The notes beneath the pieces were generated by a model, which did not search any database, was not told the DNA's origin, and worked only from the letters and a program-made list of their open reading frames with translations. Both the position numbers and the translations under genes were made by a program. Below, piece by piece: positions 47,754 to 59,474 of a DNA stretch of 64,000 bases (the first letter of the stretch is position 1; every line of letters begins with the position of its first letter). Origin of the DNA: Polyodon spathula (taxonomy: Eukaryota > Chordata > Actinopteri > Acipenseriformes > Polyodontidae); contig NC_054553.1 of the NCBI RefSeq assembly GCF_017654505.1, positions 12,839,549-12,903,548 of the forward strand, given 5' to 3'.

Positions 47754-50273
47754 CTGCCTTGAAAAAAAAAGATGGAATTTTTAATTTCTTTTCCCCGCTT
47801 CTGAACTGTTTTGTAGCGCTACATCTTCTAATTTTTTTTTTTTTTTTACAAAACTAGAACCAAAATAACAAAGTAATATCATTGAAGGCCTCATAAAGGT
47901 AGAATGGAAAGGTAAGAACATTTCCTTACAAGGCTTTCACCCGATCTAAGCACATCCAGAACTGTCAGGTTGGGTCTTATAGGATCCCAGTTATTTTGCA
48001 TCAACAACCGGGCTAGGTAACCCATTCCATCCCCTCAGCACTGTGTAAGGAAGTGTCTCTTACCCTCTTTAGTGAGACTCATTTATATATTAGTCTCACC
48101 TTCTACACTGCAAGTGTCCTTGATGCCAATTGACTTGCTCTGGCAGCAGCAATTAACCAGCTCATCAAAGGGCAATTTTCAACAGGGAAGTTTACACAGG
48201 TGTAGGTGAGATGAATAATCAAATTGGTCTCGCTGTCATACCTTTAATCTCACATTTATGACTAGAAGGGGTTTGAAGCTAAGCTTGGGGCAATGAACCA
48301 GACAGAGCCTAAACTTAAAAACAATAATGTTTCAATGATGTGATAAAAACAAGACAACAATTGGTAATCAAATAACATGAATGACAGGAGAAGCTTAAAA
48401 AATATGCCCCATGGTTTTATTTAATTAGGAGTAAGTTACTGCTATAAAAACAAAGAATTGAATCGGTCTGCATTTCTTCAGTCTGCCTGGTTAAGCAGAA
48501 AAGAAAAACACAGGAAGCAGGAAACAGTAGCTGATGTGAGATGAATCCAAACTTCGAACAGAAGTCTCAATTGATAACAGCATTAAACACACAACTTCTC
48601 CCTGACATAGGAATGGATGTAGCACAATACAAACAAAAATTTAACTGATTGGTATAAAGCAGTTCAAATTAGACAGCCGGTAAATTGCTTTTGGCTATTG
48701 GAAGAGACTAGCAAGCCTACATTTGAAAACTTACTTACAGGTGGTACAAAGAGGATACAGAATCGTTCTAAGTGGGTCAAAACAACCAGCGAGGGACAGT
48801 CATTCTCAAACTGATTCTTTTTGAGTTACCCAGGAGGAACAATCATGGTCTCTGTTTATGCCACGCATAATTACTAATTAACCATTCAAGATGGATTTAA
48901 TTAGGTCATTTGGTTTTGTTTTACAGATGCATCATTGCTGTTGCAGTTGGTTGCTCTGAATTGTGATTTCACAAGCTGGGAAAAATGAATACACGCACAC
49001 ACACAGTGTAGATAAGACTCTTTCACTGCCTGGAAGCAATGGTTATAGTCCGGCTCAGGTCAGAAAGGAGCTGGGTGTTCTCAGCATCTCAGGAGACTTT
49101 GGGCCATATTTTCAAAGTGTTTACTCCAGTATTAAATGAACTCCTACCTTTTTTGAAAAAGGTAAAAACACCTGGTAATTGAAGTTACATATTTCAGGTT
49201 CTCTTAAGCACTCTCAATGTGTTTTGTTTTTCCTTTTATAACATTAAATTAAATTAAGTGATTTAAGAATGGAGAAAACGCTTTGGAAACATGATCCATC
49301 ATTTGTTTGCTCAGCTTCACTTGCCGAACGGCATGTGATGACCTCTCTCCTACAATAAGAGATGGATTAACTCAGTGTAGTCCAGAGTATGTGTTGATGA
49401 ATCAGAATATAATTTTTAAATTGCTTGTTTTTATTTAGTATGGCTGAGAATGGCTTGTGAATTGTCTTTCTGTTTTCTTCATGCGGTCACCAGCAGTCCT
49501 GAGATTAAAGGCTTTGTGCTGCTCAGGTCATGCTTATCTACCTTCACTTATTATCATTAGGAAACTTTATAACTCCAGACTCCAGGGGCTAGGCTGACAC
49601 ACTGTGCAGCGTGGTGTAAGATTATTATTGTTGAAAGACAGTAACAAGTCAGACAGGAATCTCACACAAAAACGGTACAGGAGAGAGAAATCCTTGTGTT
49701 GGCTTCCATGCATTTGCTGCCAGAAATTTCCAGGAGCCTAAACTTATATTTGTGTAACTGCATGATAGATGCTTGTAAATGTAAATCCCAAATCAGTACT
49801 CGTTCATACTGTATTCTTTCTCTGTTTGATATCAGTAAGGGATAAACAACGGTACAAAGAAGTCACTGTTGATTATTGTTTTACTGATGAAAAACATTGA
49901 GTTGTTTCTGCCACTGTAATAGTGGCGTTCTGTTGCTGTGTGGTTATCCGCTGAAAGATGAGAGAGAAGCAGAGGGTTTGCAGTTCATAACGCTGCTCAG
50001 GTGTTCAGGTTTTTTTTATTTACACAGGAGCAGCAGGCAGTTGCAGTGGTTGGTGGCCACCACTAGAGTAGCAGCAATGGTAGCCCTAGTATAAAAGGAT
50101 ATACACAAACACAGTGTACATTATAAAAATACAGTTAAAAAAACTACCAAGAAATGAAAAGGTTGCCAAGCACCAGGAACATTCTTCCAAAATTTAAAAT
50201 ATTCCTAAATAAACTGGTGGGATTAAAATTCCCTAAATGAATCCCTTTTCTATATACATATGATCCTGGTTAA

Positions 50274-50392
50274 ACACACAGTGATCAGTGGTCGCTCATC
50301 CTGCATCCACACACACAGGGATCAGTGATCGCTCACCCTGGCTCCACACACACACAGGGATCAGTGATCGCTCACCCTGGCTCCACACACAG
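50274..50392 (+). repeat. Tandem repeat of about 37 bp, three copies
   Basis: Three units carry (G)GATCAGTGATCGCTCACCCT followed by GGCTCC or a variant and a CA-rich spacer (starts near 50274, 50309 and 50346). Each unit contains the small palindrome TGATCA or ATCAGTGAT. Confidence 0.8.
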
Positions 50393-52209
50393 TTATGAAA
50401 GTTCTTGGTTCGCTTCCCCTGGATAACCATACAGCCATGCGTCTCCACACTGGTACACAAAGAACAGAACAAAACAAAAGACCGGCTTTCCTGGGTTAAC
50501 TGATAATCAATTGGTCAATTGACACCTGGCCACCTGCTGCACACTGGGTTTCAATTAGGCAGGCAGGGAGGTCTAACCTGCCAGCCCTGCCATCCAGCAC
50601 ACACTTTGTTTTTACAACATTTAATATATTTTATTTATATTCAAAGAAAAACAATGTTTAATTTATAAACCCAAACCAAGTACATTATTTACCGGGGCAG
50701 GCCTCAGCCACTTCAGTTGATTATTAATTAGGTCATTGGATTTGGTTTTTGTTCTTTTGTTCCAATTAGTTCAAGCAGTTAAAATGTTTGTCTCTCACAT
50801 AGTGGGGGTGTTGTGTTGTTCCTCAAAGTTTGAAATCAAACTTAGAGACGAAAGTCATTATTGTTGAAAAACATTAACAAATCGTGTGTAATACTATAAT
50901 TAACTAATTGTTGAAATGATTTTTGCGAAATAAAATGGCTTGTTGTGACTGTGGTTTCATTAACAAATCAAGAGTTTTCTGTGGCTTTGTAACACAAACT
51001 GTGGATTTGCTAATCGAAAATATATCTGCCCAGCATTCCCCTTCTCTTCAAAGCCACTTAGTTAGAAGATTCGTAGAATGAATCAATCACAATGTCAAAG
51101 GGTGACATCACAGAAATGTTTTAATACATGATATTGGATATGTAATGCAAAGCATGTATCAGTCAGTAAATAGACCCGTCCACAGTTGCTTCTGATCTGA
51201 TGGAGCTATGTCATACTTACAGAAGTCTCACTGTTGGACAGGTCAATAAAAATCAAACAGAGGTTATTGTTTTGTTCCCTATCGTAACAACTTCTGTAAA
51301 TTACCTATAGAGTGAGAGACGTGTGTGTTTTGTCGATTTTAAAACAAACCATCATCTCAAATACTCCTGTATTTGAATGAATGCTTAATTTATGGTATAA
51401 CAGTATTTCATGAGCATCCCCTGCCTAGTGTTTTTCAGAGCAATAATACATATATTTCACACAACTTATTTAAAGGTTTCGAGTCAGATTCTATATTTCC
51501 CTCTAGCTTTCTGCACAGTAGTTTCTGTGGCTGTTTATTTACACCGGATCTCAGCAACAAGCAGGACAGTATGGGTATCCTGAATAGTGTCTACACTACA
51601 GACTAGATACATAGGTCTGGAATGGAATGTTCAAATCGATACAGATCTGTCAGGTTCTTTTTTTTATAACAAGCAACTCTGGAGGTTGATTTAGGTTAAT
51701 TTCAGTGTTACTAAATTGCTCACAAAAATTGCATCATCATTATATTATGGTTTAGCGAGTTTGCTTTTTTGTTCTGCTGAAAAAAATGCTTCAAGAAATT
51801 CATATAAAATCATATTTTCCATCCATAACATGTCAAAATAAACAAATAAATAAATAAACCATATTCTAATGCAGTTACCATATTCACTATGCTTTTTGGC
51901 ACTTTTACCCTGGAATACCCAGTAAAAGTTTATAAAAAGGTGTTTTTTTGGTCCTAGGCGATATAACAGAAGAAAGCAAGTCAAGGTTATATTAATAAAT
52001 ACTGAAGATATAATGATGGAGTGTTTACAGTTCTAGGTGATGTATCTGAATCCCATTATTCAAATATTATAAAAAAATAAAAGAATTAATGATCTTGTTC
52101 TTGATCTCGCATCAGCACATTGTCTAGTGCCTGAAGTGCTGTAGCTTGAACATCTTCTGAGATGCTTGTACAACCACAGATGATGAATAAGCCATGAAGC
52201 AGTTACCCT

Positions 52210-52416
52210 TCAAGGCATGTGCTCTCTCTGTGTGCCATAGTGAGTGTGTTCTAGCGTTTTAATTGGTTCATGTTGTGCATGGAATCCTTGGATCTGCTCT
52301 GGACGAGAAAAGAGTGGATATGAACCCCAACCTCCATTGAAACCTGCTTTCCGTTGAAGTTCAACCCGTACAACAGCACCCCAGAGGGACTGAGAAAGGA
52401 TGGAGTCACCGATTAC
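52210..52416 (-). CDS. Unrecognised possible terminal exon
   Basis: On the - strand a good acceptor (TTATTTCATCAG, ending at 52417) precedes 68 codons beginning VIGDSILSQSLWG and ending HYGTQREHMP before TGA. The content (FNGGWGSYPLFSRPEQIQGF) looks protein-like rather than random. A different frame just downstream, ending at a TAA near 52090, reads EDVQATALQALDNVLMRDQE, also protein-like. No family is recognised. Either a degenerate transposon gene with a frameshift or the last exon of a host gene on the - strand would explain this; chance remains possible. Confidence 0.25.
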   Translation of the reverse strand, partial: VIGDSILSQSLWGAVVRVELQRKAGFNGGWGSYPLFSRPEQIQGFHAQHEPIKTLEHTHYGTQREHMP

Positions 52417-53279
52417 CTGATGAAATAAGCATCGAGAACACATGAAAAGTATGAATACAACATATACAGTATGCCTGTTTTAATGTGAAATCCAAATACA
52501 ATACTAGGTACTGATTACAACAGCAAATACAGTCTATGTATAGACTAGTCTAGTTATATGTACAGCATGCTGGAGTGTGATTATAACCTAAGCGATATTC
52601 TTTGTACTTGTCCTTATTTACTCCCATTATATTCTGGCCAGGATTTTATTTTTATTTTTAAAGTAGTGATATTAAGTAGGTTTGACAGTACATTGCATTG
52701 TAGCCAAACTGTCTACTAGAGTTTGTTGGTGACGTCTTCAGGCTTTAGGAAGCAAAGAAAATATGTATTTAATGCACACCTGTCAACACTGAGTTTACAA
52801 AATAAGGGAGCTTTTGTAAATTGAAATCTTAGTGGCCTGAATTGAAGTGAATGCCTTTAGACAAAGGCATTCAAGTATTCCACTTTATTATTTAGTAGAA
52901 TGATAGACTGTGATATGGTGCTCTTTCTAATTGTGTGACTTTTAAATTTTCCTGCAGAATACTTAGCAATGTGTGAGTCTGGGGACATGGCTACTACGTC
53001 TAAAGCTCCCTGCATATGTAACTTCCTTGATCTCCATTTTTCCTTGAAGTGCTGGTTTTTGAGCATCACTGACTTTTTGGTGTTTTTGTGCTTATCACAA
53101 ACATAAGCCCCCCCCCCTCCCCCCAGTACTACAAACCCTGTTACAGTGTTAGAATTGTTTTTGGTGCCATTGTATTTACAAGGAGGTAATAAAGTTACTA
53201 GATGGAAAAGGGTATAAGTCACTGTGAGAAAGAAACTAGAATTTGGATGTGATTCACATTGTTACAACTTCCACTGTGA

Positions 53280-53293
53280 CCCGTAGGGGGTGC
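53280..53293 (+). promoter_or_regulatory. CTCF-like motif
   Basis: CCCGTAGGGGGTGC fits the CTCF core with two mismatches. It may be part of an old repeat, as GTAGGGGG-type boxes are common in transposons. Confidence 0.25.
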
Positions 53294-53809
53294 TATTTCC
53301 CACAATTTCTTGGGATTTCCATTTTTAATTCAATTACTGCATCCATTTTTGACAGTATGTTGTAATTGGTTGATTGGAGCATCATCACTGCAAGAGTCTG
53401 GTGGAATTCTTGTTTCCCCATGAGAAGCTCTTAAAGCTGCAGCAGCATTGCTCTTATTGGTATAATAATGGTGTATGAGGCCGATTCACTGTTACAAGTT
53501 AAGCATGTTGCCTGCTTTGGACATGACTAAGAGAACACCCAAGTGACCCGTAAATGTTCATTAAACCCTGCAGACCTGCAGCAGTCATTGTACAACCCGC
53601 ATATCTAAACTTATATGTGAGATCACTGTTGGGGTGATGTAAAAAACTGAAGGTTATCATTTTCAACATATGATTGTATTTACACTCCACTCATTGATGG
53701 GCTGTTAATTCAAGTTGCAAATGATATCATTTCAAATGAACCAATGTTGTTGTTTTAATTTTTCTTTTATTGATTCAAAATGGAATTTGTAATACTTTAG
53801 GTCCAATTA

Positions 53810-54112
53810 CACTATGTAACACAATTTTTGTTCCTGGGTAGTAAGTGTTATTTCCTAATTGCTTATGCCTCAAAAGTATACAAAATGGCTATTATTCCTC
53901 ACAAACTTTGCTTTTGTGACCAGGACAGTGATATTTTGAAATATCACTATTTCCAGTGAGAAAACAGGCGCTTTTGTGTCTTTTTGTTCACATAAAGTCA
54001 GAAAAAACAACATATGAATCCAAATTAACATGTATTTATACTAAAGTAATATAATTGACTACAAAAGATTTAAAAGTGAGTAGTTTTTCGAGATTTATGA
54101 TTATACTGTAAA
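53810..54112 (-). mobile_element. CACTA-like element, copy 2 (one end only)
   Basis: From CACTATGTAACACAATTTTT the sequence follows 35877-36180 closely: the whole left inverted repeat, the ACATGTATTTATACTAAAGT block and the start of the decayed gene region (GATTATACTGTAAAT). Homology stops at about 54112, where DIRS-related sequence begins. The other end of this copy is not found after the DIRS remnant. Confidence 0.88.
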
Positions 54113-54135
54113 TTTATAATCACTCACTCCCACTC

Positions 54136-54754
54136 ATGCCTCCCTATGCCGTCACAGAGCCCCTCCGGGGAGATCCCCTGTGCTCAGGTGTCATCATTTT
54201 GACCCGCAGCCACTCCCCGTCGCCTCCGGCTAGACGGGTGAAAAAGTCCCGGCAGGCATGGAATATCATGGACATGAAAGCCCAGATCGGTCAGATCACT
54301 GAGCTTTTGGAGAGGCAGGGTCCACTGGCTTCGGCCATGGATTCCCTTATGGCATCCCCCCCACCCCGAGCCGGTCGCAGTCTCTGTGCCGCCCCCTGAT
54401 CCCTCAGGGGGAGTACAGGGCGAGCGGATCGACCGGGCTCTCTGCTCGGAAGAGGACGCGCTTTCTATTGCCGCCTCGTGGGGGGAGTCCGCTTTCTCTC
54501 CGGATATGGATGTTGAGGTGGAGCCTGAAATCCAGGCTGATATGGCCCTGTTAGACATTCCCATATCGCTAGGCCACACCTTCGGCCCATCAGTGGAGGA
54601 GATCTTACAGCAAAGCCTTAGGGAACGCAATGCAACGAGGCAGGTAGCCACGTTGCTCCCTCCCCCCGCTCCAGCGCGGGTCAGGTTGAGCCGCTGGCAT
54701 GCTGCGCAGACGAGTACAGTCACCTGGACGGTTGCAACCCTACAATATGGGTAG
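54136..54754 (+). pseudogene. DIRS gag-like region
   Basis: Two frames overlap at 54386-54399 and read as one gag-like protein with a frameshift: first ARRVKKSRQAWNIMDMKAQI and ITELLERQG, then RIDRALCSEEDALSIAASWG, DMALLDIPISLG and VEEILQQSLRER. No zinc knuckle is present, as is usual in DIRS gag. The second frame stops at TAG (54752) only nine bases before the recombinase frame, in the same phase, showing that the two regions were joined by internal deletion. Confidence 0.7.
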
Positions 54755-54763
54755 GGTCCAGCT

Positions 54764-55828
54764 ATGAGTCTGGCCCCTGAAAGGGACCGCTGGTCAGCCT
54801 TAGGGGTGTCTGACGTGATCATGGGTACGCTGCAGAATGCTAGGGCACATTCCACTAGGTCACTCTATGCCTATAAGTGGAAATGTTTTCAAGATTGGTG
54901 CCGTACTAACGGTAATGATCCAATCTCCAGTCCCATGCCTGCCATCTTGCAGTTTCTGCAAGATCTGCTTGAGGCTGGTAGAGCACCTTCCACACTGAAG
55001 GTTTACCTAGCAGCTATTTCTGCTTGCCATGCCCCCATTGACTCAGTGTCCCCGGGCGTGCATTTTTTGGCTACCAGATTTCTCCTAGGAGGGCCACTCT
55101 CCCTGAATGGAGCCTTGAGATTGTACTGGAGGTTCTCACGCAGGCCCAGTTTGAGCCTATATACTCCATCGAGTTGAAGCACCTGTCCATGAAGACAGCC
55201 TTCCTCTTGGCTATCACCTCTGCAAAGCGGGTTAGTGAGCTACAGGAGCTGTCTGTGCATAGCTCCTGTATGCATATTTGGGATGATGGTAGCAGAGTGT
55301 CACTGCATGCAAACCCTGCTTTTTTCCCCAATGTGGTTACAGCCTTCCATGTGAATCAGTCCGTGGAACTGTCCTTTCATCCTCCACTGTTTGCGACGGA
55401 AGAGGCTAAGAAGTTGAACCTTCTCTACCCAGTTTGGGCATTGAGATATTATGTAAATAGAACAAGAGCGCTGCGTCAGTCTGACCAGCTCTTTGTCCAC
55501 CGTGGAACACTGACCCTGGGACAGTCCCTCTCCAAGCAGCGGCTGTCACATTGGATTGCGGACACAGTCTCGACTGCATATGATGCGAGCCGGCTTACCC
55601 CCACCTGGGTGGATAGCCGCACATTCCACGAGAGGTGTGGCTACGTCATGGGCCCTCTTCCGAGGTGGCTCCATGGCTGAAATTTGTGATGCGGCCAGCT
55701 GGGCTACCCCGCATACCTTTGCCAGGTTCTAACGCCTGAATGTAGTAGATCCCTCATTGCCCTCTGTGGGCACTAGGGTCCTCGAGGTTGCACACTCACG
55801 CCGCTTACCTTGGTCAGGCAGGACTTAG
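54764..55828 (+). pseudogene. DIRS tyrosine recombinase, catalytic Tyr codon lost
   Basis: DIRS elements integrate a circular DNA copy with a tyrosine recombinase. The core-binding part reads NARAHSTRSLYAYKWKCFQD and AGRAPSTLKVYLAAISA; after a frameshift near 55095 the catalytic part gives KTAFLLAITSAKRVSELQEL (first catalytic Arg) and LRQSDQLFVH, SKQRLSHWI. After a second frameshift near 55622 comes HSTRGVATSWALFRGGSMAE with the His-x-x-Arg pair, then ATPHTFARF followed by TAA at 55730-55732 exactly where the nucleophilic Tyr codon belongs, then RLNVVDPSLPSVGTRVLE to TAG at 55826. Two frameshifts and the lost Tyr make it inactive. Confidence 0.9.
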
Positions 55829-55930
55829 CGTCCCTCATATGCTGCCGTTCTTTCTTCCCTCGCAACGGCTCTGGTACACGTTTGCCATAACGATGCTTGG
55901 TGGCCATCTTCGAATTGAAAGGGAACTTTA

Positions 55931-56138
55931 GTTTACCTACCGTAAACCTGGTTCCCTGAAAGAGAAGATGGCCACCAACTGTGAAGTCTCCTCGGTCGAC
56001 ATCACGGTTTCGGCGCGAAAGAGAATGAGCTTTGATAGAAAGAGCTCAGTGACACCTACCAATAGGCAGGAGTGTAACCCATAACGATGTTTGGTGGCCA
56101 TCTTCTCTTTCAGGGAACCAGGTTTATGGTAGGTAAAC
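55931..56138 (+). repeat. DIRS 3' inverted repeat pair
   Basis: GTTTACCTACCGTAAACCTG at 55931 begins an arm that is the reverse complement of 56092-56138, which ends CAGGTTTATGGTAGGTAAAC. The arms are 47 bp with a 114-bp loop, so the RNA could form a long hairpin. Confidence 0.93.
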
Positions 56139-57146
56139 TAACGTTAGCATTAGAACAGACGAAAGCACCAATCTAATGTACTAGACGTGGCGCTGTATTT
56201 AATGCAAGCAATTGAACACTCTGGACAAATTACACAGATACATTCAAGAATTGCTGTCAAATAGTATGACATAATACAGTTGCTTCATATTATTGATTCG
56301 CAAGGTATTCAATGTAGGCGCAGAAATCGATTGAGATGCAGAGCATACCGCTGCTCAGTTCCTAGATTTCTACAGCACTTGATTCCTATGATAAACCGAA
56401 ACCCTATGCAATCTGCATTAATGGTGCGACTGATGGACATTCATAATTTGCTCAGAAGCATATGCAAATGACAGTGATCCCATGTTTTGTCATTTTTTGC
56501 TTCTCATCAGTTTTTGTTTCTTTTTGTACTGTTTTACTTCCAGTTGCTGACAAAAAAAGCTCCCTACGTCAATCGTTTTAATTTAATGGTATTAAGTCAA
56601 GTATAAATGGATACAATTATTACTGCTGACTATTTTTCCAACATGGGTAATGTAGCTTCCTATGATTATTTCATTTAAAAGAAAATATGTAATTTATTAT
56701 CATCTTTCTTCATTGCATAAACAAGGGTAGCAGTATCTGACACCACAATACGACCCATCAAAATTTATTGCCATCTTTTTCCACATTGTAAAAAAAAAAA
56801 CAGGGGTAGCAATTTCTGACAGGGAGGCAAACTGTGACCTTACACTGGCTGTCGTAGTAAGCTATTTTATGGAGGCTACGAAATCAAGAATGGGGTGTCC
56901 CAAGTGAGTACGAGGAGATTTGGGGCCGCCAAAATATCGCCACTGATTTTGTTTTCGTTTTTACAAGATAATTATTAGGTTAACGTAATAATCATTTTGT
57001 TAAACCGTAATCATTATCACGTAATAATATAATAATTATTTTGTTCTAACGTTATATGTGCTGATTTTTCTTTTGCGCTTTACACTGATGACCTATGCTT
57101 TATTACACTTTGCTATTCCTTTGCTATGGTAAACTTTCATTAGAGG
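56139..57146 (+). other. Intergenic, no gene
   Basis: AT-rich sequence between the DIRS remnant and the LTR retrotransposon. The 63-codon frame at 56280-56471 has a basic Arg-rich start and is not recognised. A short block is loosely duplicated (ACAAGGGTAGCAGTATCTGA near 56722 and ACAGGGGTAGCAATTTCTGA near 56801). Confidence 0.5.
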
Positions 57147-57151
57147 AGGAC

Positions 57152-57232
57152 TGTGGCATAGTGCCCGCCCCTGTGTGTATTTTGTGTTGTATGTTGTGTG
57201 TGCGGTGAGTGGAGAACGGGATTGGAGATGGA

Positions 57233-57292
<60 letters not shown>

Positions 57293-57508
57293 GTAAAGTA
57301 AATCATAAATTCAGCTCACCGTGTTTGTCTGTGTAGTTCGTTTTTGTTTGTCTATTTGTTTTGGCTGCCAGTGCCGTGTCCTGTTTTTGTCCTGTTTTAT
57401 TTTATAATAATAAACCTCGCAGCAGCGCATCCATTTATCATTTCCTCTCGCAGTACAACTGTGTGTTTCTTCTGGTCTGACGTCCCCAGTACAGCCGTTT
57501 TTGTCACA
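57152..57508 (+). repeat. 5' LTR (357 bp)
   Basis: Contains a (TAA)n run at 57234-57291 and AATAAA near 57408. It differs from the 3' LTR mainly in the length of the TAA run, plus scattered substitutions and small indels, so the insertion is not very recent. Confidence 0.92.
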
Positions 57509-58172
57509 TGTGGTGTCAGCGTTGGGACAACAGCGCCTCCAAAACTCAGGTCAGGAGGAGTACTGCAGAGGAAAAATCTGTATTGAGGGCAATGGCAAAA
57601 GACGCCACCAGGCTGAGGGACTGGATCCAGGACAATGCTGGTCTGGAGGCCCAGTCCATGCCCATAGCCATCCGGGTCCTGTGGCTGATGGACAGGGAGC
57701 AATGGGAGGCGTACGAGAGGGAACACACCCCAAACTCCCTGGAGGAAGGGGTGGAGTTGGTCCTCTGCTACCTGGAGGCAGCTATAAATAGAACAGCAGC
57801 CCAGGTAGCAGGGTCTCCAGCGCCCAGACGGGGGGACCGCGAGAGTCCAGCGCCCAGACTGGGGGACCGCAGGGAGCTGTTCCCACTTCCATCAGCAGAG
57901 GGTGAGTGCCTGCTTGTATCACTTCCTCTACCGTCACCACCTGGAGGAGAGGAGCAGATGCTTTCTCTGCCTCCATCATCTTCCCCTGCAAGTGAGGGAG
58001 AGCTGCACTAGTCCCCTACAAGTGAGGGAGAGCCGCACCAATCCCCTGTAATAAGGGTAGACTACACGCCGCTCCCACCTCCGTCGGCAGGAGCAGAGCA
58101 GCAGGAGCTGCCTCGGCCTCCGCCACCTCCACCGCCAGGAACAGAGCAGCAGGAGCTGTTTCTGCCTCCGCC

Positions 58173-58400
58173 ACCTCCACCAGCAGAGGGTGAATGCCTG
58201 CTGGTCCCCGTCCACCAGCAGATGGTGAATGCCTGCTGGTCCCTGTCCACCAGCAGATGGTGAATGCCTGCTGGTCCCTGTCCACCAGCAGAGGGTGAAT
58301 GCCTGCTGGGTCCCCGTCCACCAGCAGAGGATGAATGCCTGCTGGTATCACTTCCCCAACCAGCAGAGGATGAATGCCTGCTGTTATCACTTCCCCCACC
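58173..58400 (+). repeat. Minisatellite of about 38 bp inside the LTR element
   Basis: Repeated CCACCAGCAGA..GTGAATGCCTGCTGG units, five to six copies with small length changes that shift the reading frame between copies. Confidence 0.8.
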
Positions 58401-58621
58401 ATCACGAGGAGAGGAGCAGGAGCTGCCTCTGCCTCCATCACCATCAGGGGGAGAGGAGCAGGAGCTGCCTCTCCCTGCACCAGAAGGACCAGGAATAGAT
58501 GCTGGCGGTCCTCAGCAGCCCTTGTATAGGCTGCTGAGGGAAGCACGGGGAAGAACCGCCCGGCCACCGTGGCCGGGAAGAGGGCCAACACCAGCACCCC
58601 AGCATGTCATGACTCCCTGTC

Positions 58622-58905
58622 TCGCTTCACCCAGGATGCCTGTCTCGTTTCGCCCAAGGATGCCTGTCTTGCTTCGTCCAAGGATGCCTGCCTCGTTTCG
58701 CCCAAGGATGCCTGCCTTGCTTCGCCCAAAGATGCCTGCCTCGTTTAGCCCAAGATTGCCCGACTCACTTCACCTGGGGTTGCCTGCCGCTCCGCATCGC
58801 CTGGGGTTGCCAGCCGCTCCACATCGCCTGGGGTTGCCAGCCGCACCACATCGCCTGGGGTTGCCAGCCGCACCGCATCACCTAGGGTCGCTGGGACTGC
58901 TTCAC
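58622..58905 (+). repeat. Two adjoining minisatellites (24 and 27-30 bp units)
   Basis: About six units of AGGATGCCTGTCTCGTTTCG type (58632-58765) lead into about five units of CATCGCCTGGGGTTGCCAGC type (58772-58890). Both units keep the reading frame open, giving RPRMP and LGLPAAPHR protein repeats. Confidence 0.82.
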
Positions 58906-59474
58906 CAGGGGTTGCAGTCAGCTCTGCTTGGCCGCAGGGTTCAGTGTGGCCAGAGCCCCACCAGAGGGAGCTACTGGCTATGAAAATGGGGGGAGAGGTC
59001 AGGAGACCACCTTTCCCCGCAGCAATTTTGATGCAGGAGTTCTGGGGGCTGGAGTCCCCCAAGAGGGAGTGCCGGCTATAAAGGGGGGAGAGGTCAGGAG
59101 ACCACCTTCCACCGCAGCAGTTTCGCTGCTGGAGATTTTGGGGGAGGTCTAGAGACCACCAACCCCAGCAGCTTTTCCGCTGCTGGACTTGCCCCGGCTG
59201 AAGGAGTCAGTCTGGGAGCTGTCGGACATCTGCTGACAGCCGCACCATTGGCAGCATTTCCGCTGCCAGTGGTACAGCGGGAGGAGAGATTCGCCCCACT
59301 GTCAGCACGTCTGCTGACAGCATGGCCAGTAGCAGCCTGGATACTGGCAACATTGCCACCCATCAACCCCTTAAAGTCCCTGTTCTTGGCCCAGGACTTT
59401 AAGCGAGACTTTAGGGGTTTTAAGGGGGGAGGTGGCCATTGAGGCCATGTGTGCTTTGCACAAGGAGGTGTATA

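Larger units (their letters stand above)
47771..53809 (+). other. Intergenic stretch without a confirmed gene
   Basis: No convincing gene. A three-copy tandem repeat lies at 50274-50392, inside a less AT-rich block (about 49910-50610) with a TATAAAAG at 50091 that may be an old LTR, though no target duplication was found. The frame at 52210-52416 (-) is listed separately. A perfect 10-bp hairpin (GAATGCCTTT-agac-AAAGGCATTC) is at 52849-52872. Confidence 0.5.
54113..56138 (+). mobile_element. DIRS-type retroelement, internally deleted and 5'-truncated
   Basis: The order is a gag-like region, a tyrosine recombinase, then a 3' terminal structure. The reverse transcriptase, RNase H and methyltransferase expected between gag and recombinase are absent. 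The 3' region has a 47-bp perfect inverted pair at 55931-55977 and 56092-56138 (allowing one or two mismatches), and CATAACGATG.TTGGTGGCCA occurs twice as a direct repeat (near 55888 and 56081). Such inverted and internal complementary repeats, without target duplications, define DIRS elements. No matching 5' terminal repeat is present at the 54112 junction. Confidence 0.85.
57508..58983 (+). pseudogene. Gag-like and Pro-rich repeat ORF of the LTR element
   Basis: An open frame at 57508-58011 (167 codons) reads AKDATRLRDWIQDNAGLE, AIRVLWLMDREQWEAYERE and GVELVLCYLEAAINRTA, a helical segment in the position of Gag. A TAG at 58009 is followed in the same frame by Pro/Glu-rich repeats, then a stop near 58260 within the repeats, and the same phase resumes at 58264-58983. 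Repeat units include PPAEGECLLVP-type, EEQELPLPP-type, RPRMPASF-type and HRLGLPAAP-type. The family is not recognised beyond its place in the element. There is no zinc knuckle. Confidence 0.55.

Noticed and set aside
49910..50610. Possible solo LTR with tandem repeat
   Set aside because: It has a TATA-like box and a different composition, but TG...CA ends with a matching 5-bp duplication could not be placed.
58016..59366. Many overlapping frames on both strands in the LTR element
   Set aside because: They come from GC-rich minisatellites with unit lengths that keep several frames open; only the + frame in phase with 57508 continues the gag-like region.
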